A stretch of 64,000 nt of DNA, taken from assembly GCF_018691265.1 (NCBI RefSeq), contig NW_024881327.1:25537936-25601935 (forward strand), given 5' to 3'. Each line of letters starts with the position of its first letter. The first letter of the stretch is position 1. The translations under genes and the position numbers were made by a program. Of the stretch, positions 28,025 to 39,970 are shown piece by piece. The notes beneath the pieces are model-generated. The model did not search any database, was not told the DNA's origin, and worked only from the letters and a program-made list of their open reading frames with translations. This DNA is from Tyto alba. Lineage: Eukaryota > Chordata > Aves > Strigiformes > Tytonidae.

Positions 28025-31000
28025 ACACTTTCCCCGTTCGTGAAAGACACAGGAGACACATAGATGCTTAGAGTTGAGCACACATGCTCACACCTCTTCC
28101 TGAGTAGCAAGGGTGGGACCTTGCAAGACTGAGCTGAAACAAACCATTAGTAACTGGACCTGCGTGGGGTCAGAGCACAGTTCTTATTAGAGGTGGTGTC
28201 CAAACTCAATTTCCTTCTTTAGGGAAGAAAGTAGCTTATTTAAAAACAAAGGTTTTTGTCAATGAACACTATTAAATTTTATGATCTCTCCCACCTCTTC
28301 TTCCCGCACTGTGGTGCTGCTGCTTTTATTAGTTGTTGTGAGCACCCTCATTATTATTACTCTTACTGTGGATCTTCTTGTTGCGAACTGTTAAATGTGG
28401 AGTGCCTGGGCATTTTGAAGTGCTGGTGTTTCATTTAAGCCAATATTCTGTCCAGCGAAGAGACTGAGCCTGCCTGTAATCGGAAGACAATGTTTGTGAG
28501 AGCGTGGTCAAAGTGCAGCGCACAGCACAGGATGACAGCCTCAAAGTCAGCCCTGCAGCTGTTGTGCTTCTTTGAAAAAGGCCTCAGTCAGCTCTTACAA
28601 ATTTGCTGATGTTATTTCATTTCCATCAAACAGGCCAAGAGCCCCAGAGCTGTCTCTTTCCCCATCTGCTCTTGCCTTCCCTGCACACCTTGCTGAGAGC
28701 TTGCTGAAAAGGTTTCCTCTTCGTTTCGAAGCCTGCTGGCTCTCTGAACAAGGTCACTGTAACAAGGTGCTTGCAAGCAGTCAAAACTTGATGCAGTCTT
28801 GAAATGTGATTGTATCAGATCAGGACTTTGCTTTTTAGTGGTATATGAACTTATTTTGATCAACAGCTTGCAAAAGGGAGAAAGAAAAGTGAAACTTGTA
28901 TGAAGTCAATGTTAGTGAAAGCAGTTTGCAGAGCAGTCCTCCAGACTCTGTGCCCTCAGGAAGGGAAAGGAGAGTGCAAAGGGAAACGTGAATGTGAATC
29001 AGTCTGAAAAGGCAAGTGACACTGCTGCTTATGCCAGTTTTGGAGATGATTTTTTGGAAAACAGGAAGCTTTGCTGGGAACATGAACCACTAGACCCAGT
29101 TGAGACAGCAGCATTATGGTGCAGTTACATGATTTACCAGATCTTAGCTAACAGCTCACTGCCAACAAGACAGTGATTTCTGATTCCCAGTTTTTATTAT
29201 GCATTCCCTACCCCCTAGCAATTGCATGATTATGGATTGTGTTGGCCCCTTGAGCTGATCTGATGGAAAACTGTTTCTTGGGTTTGTTTTCTGACGGATG
29301 AGCTCAATGTACCAATTCACTGTAACTGTGTGATTATGGCTGTAAGGAGAAGCAATGACAACTTATGCCTGGGGGTGTAGGATGGGATTCATCCCTTCCA
29401 GTGCAGCTGGATCGTGCTGGAATAGGTGAAATGTTCAACTTCATTTTCAGAGGCCATGTCTGAGCCATCAGCTGGACCAGTGGTGGTCAGATTAGCCCTA
29501 AAAACAGGACTGTTCAGAAATTTCACCATAAATCATTTTCACTTTCTCCTTACTTAATCTTTAGTCTTGAAATTGTGGTGTGTTTTAAATGATAATGGAC
29601 AAATAGACAGTAATCTTCACTGGGCTGAGATGCAGAGCACCCCCTTCTTTAAAATGCACTATAGGAAGTGGGATGGGGGGGGTGGGGGGAGAACTGTGTG
29701 CCAAATGAGAGCTCTGCTTCCTGGCAGTTTATTTTCTGTCATTTTATTTTACCTAGGTCTGGGTATGCTTGCCACTTTCACTGGAAATCTATGGTTGGCT
29801 CTGAGTTTTAAGAAAGGATTCAAGAAGTTAAAATCAAATGGAAATATTCCCCATAATGAAAGGGGCTATAAGAACCTTTTGGTACAAGATTCCTTTTATG
29901 TGTGAAATATTTATTAGTCCTTGCCTGTTCAATATTTGAAGGGATATCTGAACTGGTGTATCCTTAGGGAATCATGAAGGGAGCAGAGGGAATGTTTACA
30001 ATGAAAATGGTGCTTAATCTCCATGAATGACAGGAAAAGATTAAGCAAACTGCAGATAAACCATCTTATCATTCAAAAGTATACACGCTGAATGCACTGT
30101 AAAATAAATACACAGCTGCTCTTTAAATCCTTTGTGCATCAAAGGACCAGAAGCACAAAAAGGACTTATTCACCTCAAACAGGATTTACTTGGACTCTCT
30201 ATCCAAAGATTTAAAAGAATTTCCACTGATCCACCACCTCAGTCTAGTGTCAGAGCTGGTTTGGAGGTCCATGTTGGACCTGGAAATCAGACCTGCTTGT
30301 TGTGCTGCCTCCACAGCCAGAGCAATGCTGGCTTCAGCAGCTCCATACCCCTCCCCTCCACTGTAATTCAGAAATTAGGCAAAGTGGCCTCTGTTCCTAT
30401 GCTGGCTTCACGTGGCTGGAAGCCCATCTAGGACGATAGAGCCTTTATTTTAGGAAAGGCTGCCCATGGTAACCCATTTTATATATCATACAGTAGTCAA
30501 CTCGCATATCCAAGAAGTGGGTGGCTCGGGTTTTATGCCCTTTCTGCTTAATGGTAATTCAAAACTGTAGTTGCTAACCCTGGATTATGACTGTCAGGCT
30601 CTAACTGAACCTATGAAAAACCTAGATATTTAAGGAACATGACCTCTTGATTGACAAATGGCATTTTGAGAGGAATTTCATATAAGGAAAAATTTCTGTG
30701 CCTATAAGACTTTTATCAATAAGGTGAGAGCTCATGAGATATTTTTTCTCACTGATGTGTTCAGAAGTTTTTCTAACTGTTCAGATACTGTATTATTTTC
30801 CCACTATAACATTCTCTCTCACAACTAGAACATTTTTCTACCACTAAAGTTAACATACCAAACCCAGAGATTTTCACCCTTCATAAAAGTTCATTTTGCA
30901 CAGCCTTTCCTGGTGTTTGACACCAGGGTGAAAGCTCTTCCTCACACAGTCCATTACAATTCCTCCAAGGCTTAAAGGCTGAATTTCCAAAGTGCCATAT

Positions 31001-33584
31001 GGCTACCTCTAAAGATGATTGCAGTGACTGAGCTAAAGACAGGGGCAGTTTCATCCACCCTTGGAAGAGGACAATGTAGAAAACCTTCAGTGGGTTGGAT
31101 AAAGTGTGGAGCTGCCTGATTTCCTGTTGTGCTGGGTCATCTCCCAAAGTAAATATCTTCCAGGTTAAGACTGTCCCCAAATATCACTTCCAAAGTTTGA
31201 GACAAGTATTTTCCTGTAACAGAAACTCACAAGTCTATCACTGGGTGTAGATATTCACTTGGAAGAAAATGATCTCTCTCTTCCTACTGCATAAAAATTC
31301 CCATTACACTTATGGTGGAGGATTAAATCTTTCTCTACTCGACTTGATAAAAGTAGTGACTTCAGGTAGATACTTGATGAAAGCCAGCCATTAAGAATGA
31401 AATCTAACCTGCTCATACTGAAGAGATCTAGATTGAATCCACAGGTGGCAATAACCTTACCACATATTCAAATCAATTGTAGCTGAGTTCCAAATATGTG
31501 TTACTGCCATGAGAACACAACTTTTTAAGTTGTAGTTCTTTTTATAAAACCAACATATTTCTACAGTCTGTGCTAATACTTTATGATAGCTGAAAGTCAG
31601 TGTCCTTCTTTGCATAAGTTCTCTCACTGACCATAGTTTTTAAGAATATAGATCTGACATCAGCTCAAGGGTGAAATTCTTTTTACTAGTTGGTTGAAGT
31701 GTTCACATGAGGACTCTAGACACTGCAACCAGAAAATGTTATTTCAGATTAAGAATTACTTGGCATTTCTTCTTTTATCACACTGAGCCAAATTCATTAT
31801 CAGCTACAGGGAAATTAAGGGTTAGTGACTTTTGGTTACTGTCAAAAGGATTATACAGCAAAATAAGTCTATCAGAAATGTTGGGGATTTTTTCTGTGTC
31901 TTTTGGCACTCTCAGGGGGGAGTTATTTTTAAGTGGCATGTTAGACACATTAACATTAACCAGTAAAGGATGCTCATGAAGAGTTTCCCAGTCTGCATCA
32001 GTGCAAAGGAGGTCAGAACTGGACTGACAGAAGCATAATTCCTTCAGAAGCACTGCAGTTTCTTTTTGGAAGGCACTGGCCTTTCAGTTGGCTGCGATGT
32101 GAGATAAATAAATCCAAGGCGCTTTGGCATTTGGCACCTGAAGCACATCTGAACATAGTAATACATTAACACATCGGGTTTTTGAGCAGCAGAATGAACA
32201 GAGCTTAGTTTCCCATGGACTTATGTCCCCTCAGCAGCCCCTGCAGTGTGATCCCAGCTCCCAGGCCCATTGCCATGCCCGTTGGGCTGGAGCTGTACCT
32301 GTGCTGCGGGCAGTCAGGAGCTGGGAACAAGACAACTTGCAGGCTAATATGTGTATGCCCTTTAGCTATCTGGCTGCTGTCAAAGAGATTACCTGTTCCC
32401 TAGAGGGATAGTGAACTGAGTCTTTCTTCTCTGTCTAGCCACCAGTTTCCACAAACATAATTATCTGTGCTATTTCTAACCCCTTTTCAACTTTAGCAGA
32501 AATTGGCCAATGAATTAAAAAGCTTGTAAGGAGAGTGGAATTTACAGATGGACAAACAATGTGATGACACAGTTTATTTCCTTAGGACAACAGGCTAGAG
32601 GTCCATAAGTGTGGAAATCTCTCCCAAGAGGTTGAACTAATTTGTTTGTTTCCCGGTTTGAACTGGGCATGAAAGGAACAGCAAGTCAGCACATATTAGA
32701 CCCCTTTCAGTCCTGCCTAGGGGAGAGATCCATCTGTGAGCAGTAGGATTTCTCAGAGCAGTGACTTTGGGTTAGAAGTTCCCCATTCCCATCTGGCCCA
32801 AAAGAGACACAGAATGATCTTTGATTTGAAAATATTCTTGGTGCACAATTTGGATTCCTTTTGAGTTCAATTCCTTCATTTATGAAACTCACTTTTGTCC
32901 ACATGTAGCTACATGTACACAGAAGATGATCTCAGCATCGAGAGAGACGCTCTCCTAGTCCTAGTGCCTTGCTGATAGGGTTGGAGGAACTGAAGTTAGT
33001 AACTATTTTTAGACAAAGGAGCATTTTGTGATGAAGCCCTCATTAATATGTTTTGGGCTCCCATGGCTTTCCAAAATCACCGTGTGGCCAGAGGGTGTTG
33101 TGCTACTCCTTGGCCTGCCTTGTCCTTTTGGGGAACACAGCACTGGGGACTCACGTGGGAGGACCCGGCTCCACTGCTCAGTCACTGTCCTTCAACCGCT
33201 CAGCTGAGCAGCAGCAAATGGGCAGTAATTGAATTTGCTGTAGCACCAGGATAGCAATTGTCCGGTGAGTTGGATCAATAATGGTAAGAAAAGAAAGCAT
33301 ATTGAAATCCAATGGGAACGAAGTGAAGTTTTTTCCTCCAGGCCTGAACATGTAGGGACAAATACATTTCTACTCTTGGCTTGGCCTTTTCAGTCCAGCT
33401 TATTTCTCTGTTAAACTACGTCCTTGATGATGTCTCCTGCTCACCATCCAGCTGTGTCTGTTCTCTTCTGTTTTCTCAGAAAAAGCATCGCATAAGGAGA
33501 GATGCTTATCCCAGAAAAATTACCAGAGAAAAAAATTGGGGGAAAAAAAATGGGTTTGGGAATATTGGAGAACATGCAAATGAC

Positions 33585-33603
33585 TTTTTTTTTTTTTTTT
33601 TTT
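33585..33603. repeat. Poly(T) tract, 19 bases
   Basis: Homopolymer in intergenic DNA. Confidence 0.9.
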
Positions 33604-35810
33604 CTGGCTTTCATGGCAGCGTCTCCCTTGGAAGAAGAGGACAGAAGCATTTGTAGAAATGGAGCTTTGCTTTTTCACATGTACTCTCACTGCTGTGTGC
33701 CATTTTGCAAAGGCCAAGCTCCCCATCCCCATGAGGCATTCACTATCCTACCCGAAGAGGCAGCAAGAGCGATGCTACGTGAATTTTGGTTCCCTTTTTA
33801 CTGTTCAGCTATCCCTGCTGCACATCACAGTGGAAACACTGCTTTGTTTTCCAATTGCAAGGGTGGTTTGAACCCAGACACGTTCCCATCACACAGCTAT
33901 TATATGGTCCGATGAAAATAATGCAACCTGGACACGGGGGAGGTACAGGATGTGGTTGTGCTAGCAGAGCCGGTGTGCAGGTGGCAAGCCCTCTCAGCAG
34001 AGGAGCCAAGGGTCAGGAAACATGTGGAGCTAAAGGGGCGGAAGAGAAAGTAGTGAGCCCAGACTCAGTTTTCCTGATGACATGCATATCCAAGAGAAAG
34101 ACTAGAGGCTGCAGAAAGCGACTTTCGCTGACTGCACCAGGCGAGTGTGGTAAACCTGCCTACTTATCTGTGCTCTCCTGTCTGGCTGGGGCCGTGCTTA
34201 GTAGGTCAAGTGGATTAAAGAAGGGAAGCAGAATGCAAAGTCCTTTAAGAGCTTTTAATCAGGACCTGTCATTTTTTTTTTCTTCCTACTAGCTAAAACC
34301 CATATACCTACATTTTCTCACTTGCTTCCTTTAATAACTGAATAATGTTATTATATATCAGTAGGTGTGTTTTTCTCCTAGCATATTTTGACAACCATAG
34401 CTTGGGTTTGCCTGAAATATTTTTGCACCAGTTTAATCAAAATATTTTCACAGGTTCACATGAAAAAAAAAAATCTAGTGACTGAAATGATGACAAGAGG
34501 GTAGCAAATCCTCAGTTAAAGTGTGTGAATAAAGTAAATGGCATTATGGATGAGTCAGAGGGAAAGGAATGAGGAGACAGAGACGATTATTCAACACAGT
34601 GACTGTTCATACATCTGTGGATGTTAGAGAGTTTTGTTCTTCACTGCTACATTTGCTACATTTTCTGGGTTAAAAAAAAAAATTGTGATTTAAAGAATTT
34701 TAAAGTGGCAATACTATGCTTAGATTCTCACCCTTTATAAAACAAATATTCCTGTATTCCTAAGACACCTAAAATAAAATAAGTTTGTTGGCAGGTATCA
34801 GTGACCCTGAGCTCAATGTCTTCCTTCCTTGAGCTGCTCAGTTACCTTTTTCTTGGCACACGACAGTCAGCAGATGTCAAAAAATAAGGAGATGTGTGGT
34901 GCCAACACTTCAGTGCTGGCATAGTATTTCCTGCAATAAAGGGTTTAATTTCATGCTTATGGAGAAATCCTGCTGACTCTCTTCCTGTAGCATTTTATGG
35001 ACAAAAGTCCAAAAGCAGATAATCTGAGGTCCATGGCAGTCCTATAAGGTTTTCGCCCTAAATAGCTGCTTCCACCACTCATTTCTAATGGCCATAGTTG
35101 TGGCTGTAGGAGAAAGTCCTTCCCACCAATTTAAGCCTGGAGATTTGGCATCCCTGCCCGCTTTTGCACCTGCGGAGCTTGCACCATGTCATTGTTGGAC
35201 TCACAATTGCCATCTCACCTCTTCTCCATTGCCCAGCATTACTCTGCTAGTTTCAGCTGGGAATGCTATGGCTGAAGCATGACCTCTGCAGAGACAGCAA
35301 CACCCCAGAGAGGAGCCTGGCAGCTCTCCACCACGTCGCCTCCTGCGTATCAGTTTTCCTGGTCTGAAGTGTTTTTGTATCTAGGGCTCGCCTGGAAAAT
35401 GTGATCTTGATGATGGGAAGGGACAGAGTTGAGCACTCTCCTGAGTTTGCTCCCTCAGCTGCAGGATGGGTCTCTAGGAAACCCTCTGGACCCTCCCAAG
35501 GGTCTGGGCTTTCCTTAGAGCTTCCTTGGCCTTGTTAGCCTTAGTCAGCTCTCTCTGGGGCTGGGAAGGAGGAAAGGAGTGTCCTCATTGCTTGCCATGA
35601 GTGTTACAGGGAACGGTAACCTTGTTTAGTCGCACAGCTGATAGGGTGGGAATGGTGATGCATTTCTTACAAGCACTGAATCAGAAATTCAGTGAAATGA
35701 AAAGATTTCAACATGCTTATCAGCTATGTTTACTGTGTAGCTAATAAATGCTGTACTAGTAAAGTTGCAGAAATATACCTGACCTCCCACAAAGTACAGA
35801 TAGATCCGTA

Positions 35811-35852
35811 TATATACATATGTATGTATATATTATAGCACCCATATATATG
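35811..35852. repeat. AT/GTAT-rich simple repeat
   Basis: Mixed TATA and GTAT units with CATATGTATGTATATA at the centre. Confidence 0.7.
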
Positions 35853-36989
35853 ATTGTACAGTTATTGTTTGTCTTTTTAGAATAATCTCAATACAGTGCT
35901 AAGGTTGCTATTATATATGATCCTAAAATCCTCATGGATAGCATACAGGCTCTGAGCCCTTCACCAACTGGCTCTAACTTCTACTGTCTGGCTCTATCTT
36001 CAGTCAGGCTCAAGCTGCTAGTAAATAGTCCTCTTCTCATTTAGTAGAATTTGCACTTAAATAATGAGGAATGGTGTCTCAGTGGGATCCCTGTGTTGCC
36101 TGAAGTTTTCAAAGGGCAGACTACATGTCCTACTATTTCCTGTTGGTCTTAATGATGATTCTATGAATTTTGTCCATGGCTTTTTTGGGCGTCCCCCTCC
36201 AGAAAACAAAGTGGAATGTATTTTTTCACCTTTGGTTGGTGACAACCTTTGGTGAGAAAAACTTAGTGGGGAATACAGCCAGTGCCTGGTCACTTCCTTT
36301 CCTTTCCTGTTGATGCTTTTCTTCTGGGAGCCACACTGCTGCACATCAGGTACTACACATTCAGAGGATTCATTTAGCTACAGCCATAGCAGAAAACAGT
36401 TAGAAAGTGGTATGATATTTGCTATGATGTTTCTGCTTGGATAAGAGGTGTGAGAAAATAGTCAGGTGATTAAAAAAAAAAAAGTGTAATCAATCAGTCA
36501 ACTTAGCTGAGAAAGAAGTCACACGCTATCGACACACGCACTGTAAACTGCCATTGGCACTGATTTGGGAAAGTGGTTTGACATCATTTCAAACCGTCAC
36601 TGTAAAGCACTGCTTGTACTTTGGCAACTATTGACACATTTCAGAAGTCCTCATCAGTTTGTGCCCTGAGGTCTCTCCCAGGAGTTCCTAGCTGGAACTA
36701 GGGCTCTGTGGATAATGGTTCGGAGGTTGGGTGGGTTTTTTTGTGTTTTGTTGCTGAAAACAAAAATATGACAACAAATCCACTCACTTCAAGATACCTT
36801 TCAAACAAAAGAAGTAGAAGAGGTATCAGCTCAGATTGATAGTATTAGTTCTCCCATCTGTAAAGATATACTAAAATGTTGTTGTAGGCAGGATGAAATG
36901 TTATGCTTGACCCAATAAATAAGGGCTTCATTTTTGGTCTGTTTTATTAAAGAGCCGGAAACCACAAATTGTATTCCTATCAATCATGA

Positions 36990-37460
36990 ATACGCAGGAC
37001 TTGAATAAACCTGAGAAGGCTATCTAATACCTACTTCTGTTGTAAACCAGAATTAAATTTCACCCCTGACAGAGATCTGTCAGACCTGATCTTAAACACC
37101 TCAATTGATGCCAGTCCCAGACTCCCCAGACAACCTTATTCAGTGCTTAACTGCCCTGAAAGTCGGAAAATGTTCCACATTATCTGAGATAAATGTCTCG
37201 TCCAGAAAATTAGACAGATTATTTCCTCTCTTACCCTTGGTGATTATGAGAATAACTGATCAGGGGCATCTCCCCCCCAGCTTTTCTCCACTGGAAGGCA
37301 GTTATCACACCCGTCTGCCTGATCTCTTCTTGAACAGCCTCAAATCTTTCAGCTTGTCCTCATAGGCTGGGTTTTCACAATTTCTGACAGCACTTTGCTC
37401 CAGTTGCATCCATTTTCAACTTCTAATCCTGTCCTATGAAGTGCTGGCAGTTTTTTCCAC
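36990..37460 (-). mobile_element. Old CR1-type LINE fragment
   Basis: Read on the minus strand this follows an ancient CR1 consensus. On the plus strand the landmarks are CCTTATTCAGTGCTTAACTG at about 37132, TCTTGAACAGCCTCAAATC at about 37329, CAGCTTGTCCTCATAGGCTG at about 37351, and ACTTTGCTCCAGTTGC at about 37391. Divergence is high and the ends are uncertain. Confidence 0.65.
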
Positions 37461-38444
37461 TTGGTGTGACCTGTAAATTTTAGGCTGTTTTCCTAGGGAA
37501 ATAGGACTTACCTAATCATGTTTTATGTTTGACTGTTTATTTTTTCTATCTACTTGACTCATAATTTTTTAACCCTTCTGCCAGTTTCCAGGAAACATGA
37601 CAGTGGTCAAATATCTCTAAGATATTAAGTCCACATATATTTAGTTTTAAAAGTGGTAGAATGTAGGAGAGACATCTCATTAGAGCCGTCACCAGTGAAA
37701 GGCTGCAACTTGATAAAATCCTTAGCAGATGCCAAAGCATCCCCATGGAAGAAATGTTCCACATACAACCCCAAGACCTTCAGTTGGAGATTGTTTCTTA
37801 TGCGATATGGGGGACACAACCCCCTTGGGAGCTGGGGTACATTGCTTATACTCCTAACACAATGACTTCTAAGAACACATTGGATAGGCTGTCTCCCTGT
37901 CAGATACATTCATATTTTTTCTTTATTTCAAAACAAACCAGTAACATATGTTTTTGGTGGACTGTTTACCAAGCAGTTGGACTTCCACCACCTGTGAGAG
38001 GACTGGCTTCAGGTCAGCAGAAAGCCTTAGGCACCATGCTATAGTGGATGCACATTTCAGGTTTCCTGAAGGCGCTGCTCAACATCAAACAAAATCCTTC
38101 AGTATTTGGAGGCGTGGGGGCCAGAATCCGTATCGCTCCTCCAGAACCCTCTTTGTGAATAGTATGATGCTTGCTCCCCTGTTCTCCTTCTCCTTCGGTG
38201 AATATTAAGGGAATCAGCATAAAACCGCAGCTGTGTGGACAAAGCAACTGAGGATGCTGCTTTCCATTCCTGCAGCATGGAGGTGAGGGTACTCTTGTGA
38301 GATACAAATCTCTTCACAGGAGGGGATGCAGTGAGAGCATGTTGCACCAGTGGACTCCTGAATGAAGATTTTTTCTTTTTCCAGCAGTTCTGTCAACACA
38401 GGATTTGAGACTTTTTCACAGACTACCAACTTTGAGCTCCCTGG

Positions 38445-38502
38445 CCCCCTCCCCCCCCCCAAAAAAATTAAAAAAAAAGAAAAAAGAAAAAGAAAGACGG
38501 AA
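38445..38502. repeat. Poly(C) run followed by an A-rich tract
   Basis: Five Cs, one T and ten Cs are followed directly by A7, then an A/G-rich stretch of AAAAAG units. Confidence 0.85.
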
Positions 38503-39904
38503 AAATATTGCATGGCACTTACTTCTGTGTAAAAATCTGTAGCTTGTCCCTGTCACCAGTTGCCCATCTATTAGCCTGACTGACTACATGTCCAGGGGCC
38601 CAGGCACTGAATAACCCTCTGCTTCCTGCTCAGAAAGTGATGCTTCAGAGCTGCTTCCTGCCACAAGTGGGAGAGAAATTTCCAGAGACTTCAGCCACAT
38701 AAATAAGTAAAGGCATTCGTCTCTTCCTCACAAAGCTCTTGGCCCACAAAGGGTTTAGTGGGGAAAAACATCTTAGTGGGGAAAAAATGAACAGCTCCTT
38801 GAATGGTGGGTCTGTAGGACCCTGTTGTCTTGGCATGAGCAGTTATACAGAGTTTTAGGACATGATGGGGGCAAGCAAATAAGCAGTGAAATAATTGCAT
38901 TTTTCAAAGGTGTGTCCCTAAAATTCCACATGCCTCCAACCATAATTAAGTGCTCAGGAGTGGAGAGATGTATCCAAGGCAAGTTAGACTAGTCTGGGCC
39001 TTGACAGCAATTAACCTGCTCCTCTAGTTCTGTTACCATTAACATCTGGCCAAACTAGAATAAAACTGCTTTGGGGATGTCCACACATGCCGAACTCACT
39101 CCTCCTGATTATAGCTGGACATAGCCAAATACAAGGGACATGTTCACAGATTCCAGCAAAGGTCTCAACATTTTAGGCATACTCTGAATTGAAGGTCATT
39201 CAAATCTCCACCTTTAAGCAATTCTGTCTGAAAATGAGTGGGTTTATGCTTTCTCATTCCTACTTCCATGCCCATTCTCACCTGGGACAGTTACTATTTC
39301 ATTTCTAGCTGGAAGGATAGATATTGTCCTTTGCAATGCCACTTTCAAACCAACACATTTTCTTGGGTCTACACATGGAGTATGTGTCATGCTAAATGTA
39401 TTTCTGATTTCGCATGCGGTTCATATGAAAAGTCATGGCATTCAACATTAAATGAATACCATCTGATTTTCTTCTTGTAGTGGAATCCTGAATGTGCTTC
39501 CATGTCTGCCTTAGCAAGGTTTATCAGCACACTAGCAAAGCGTGCCTGATGAAAGCCACACCAAGGCCATACTGCCTGGCTGCAGTGGTTGTTGTGAGGG
39601 TGCAGGCTGTTGCGATGGTGCAATCTACGATGTAGACAGAGCTGAAGGTATCTTCCTTCAACTAATCCTCTGGGATTCCAAATCCCTTGGATTAGATGCT
39701 GAGGTTCTCGCAGCCCCATCTGCAGCACAGAGATGTGACCGTGAGCTGGTCCGACCTCTGGCTGCCACATCCCAGATGTGTTCTGCATGGGACATTGACC
39801 ATTTGCTTACATGAGTGAGGAAGTGCATAACCCAAGTTCCCAGTGGCAGCCCTTATCTCCTCCCAGGTTGTTATTTGAATAATTAAGCAAACAGAAGGTG
39901 GCCT

Positions 39905-39970
39905 GGCAATTCCTGCGGCCGCAGTTGCTCCGGCTGGTCTCCTCGGCCGGACTGCCCGGGAGGTGCTGAC
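39905..39970. promoter_or_regulatory. Isolated CpG-rich patch about 3.8 kb upstream of KDR
   Basis: About seven CpG dinucleotides occur in 55 bases, including a NotI site GCGGCCGC at 39915-39922 and CCTCGGCCGG. The surrounding intergenic DNA is nearly CpG-free. It may be an unmethylated enhancer or a minor promoter. Function is not shown. Confidence 0.3.

Larger units (their letters stand above)
21234..36989. other. Intergenic DNA, no gene supported
   Basis: Mostly AT-leaning unique sequence. Points seen: a 17-base inverted repeat with AACAGCT/AGCTGTT arms at 22539-22555, an AT-rich homeobox-like stretch TTGATTAATTAAAATTATTAA near 23171, and a G-rich tract at 29669-29690. Open frames of 186 codons (minus, 21367-21927) and 168 codons (plus, 33786-34292) lack recognisable domains. 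Confidence 0.55.

Noticed and set aside
33786..34292. 168-codon plus-strand open frame
   Set aside because: Low-complexity composition without a known motif. Overlapping open frames exist on both strands.
36050..36180. Single ATTCTATGA resembling the CR1 terminal repeat
   Set aside because: Only one copy, and the flanking DNA does not follow the CR1 3' end.
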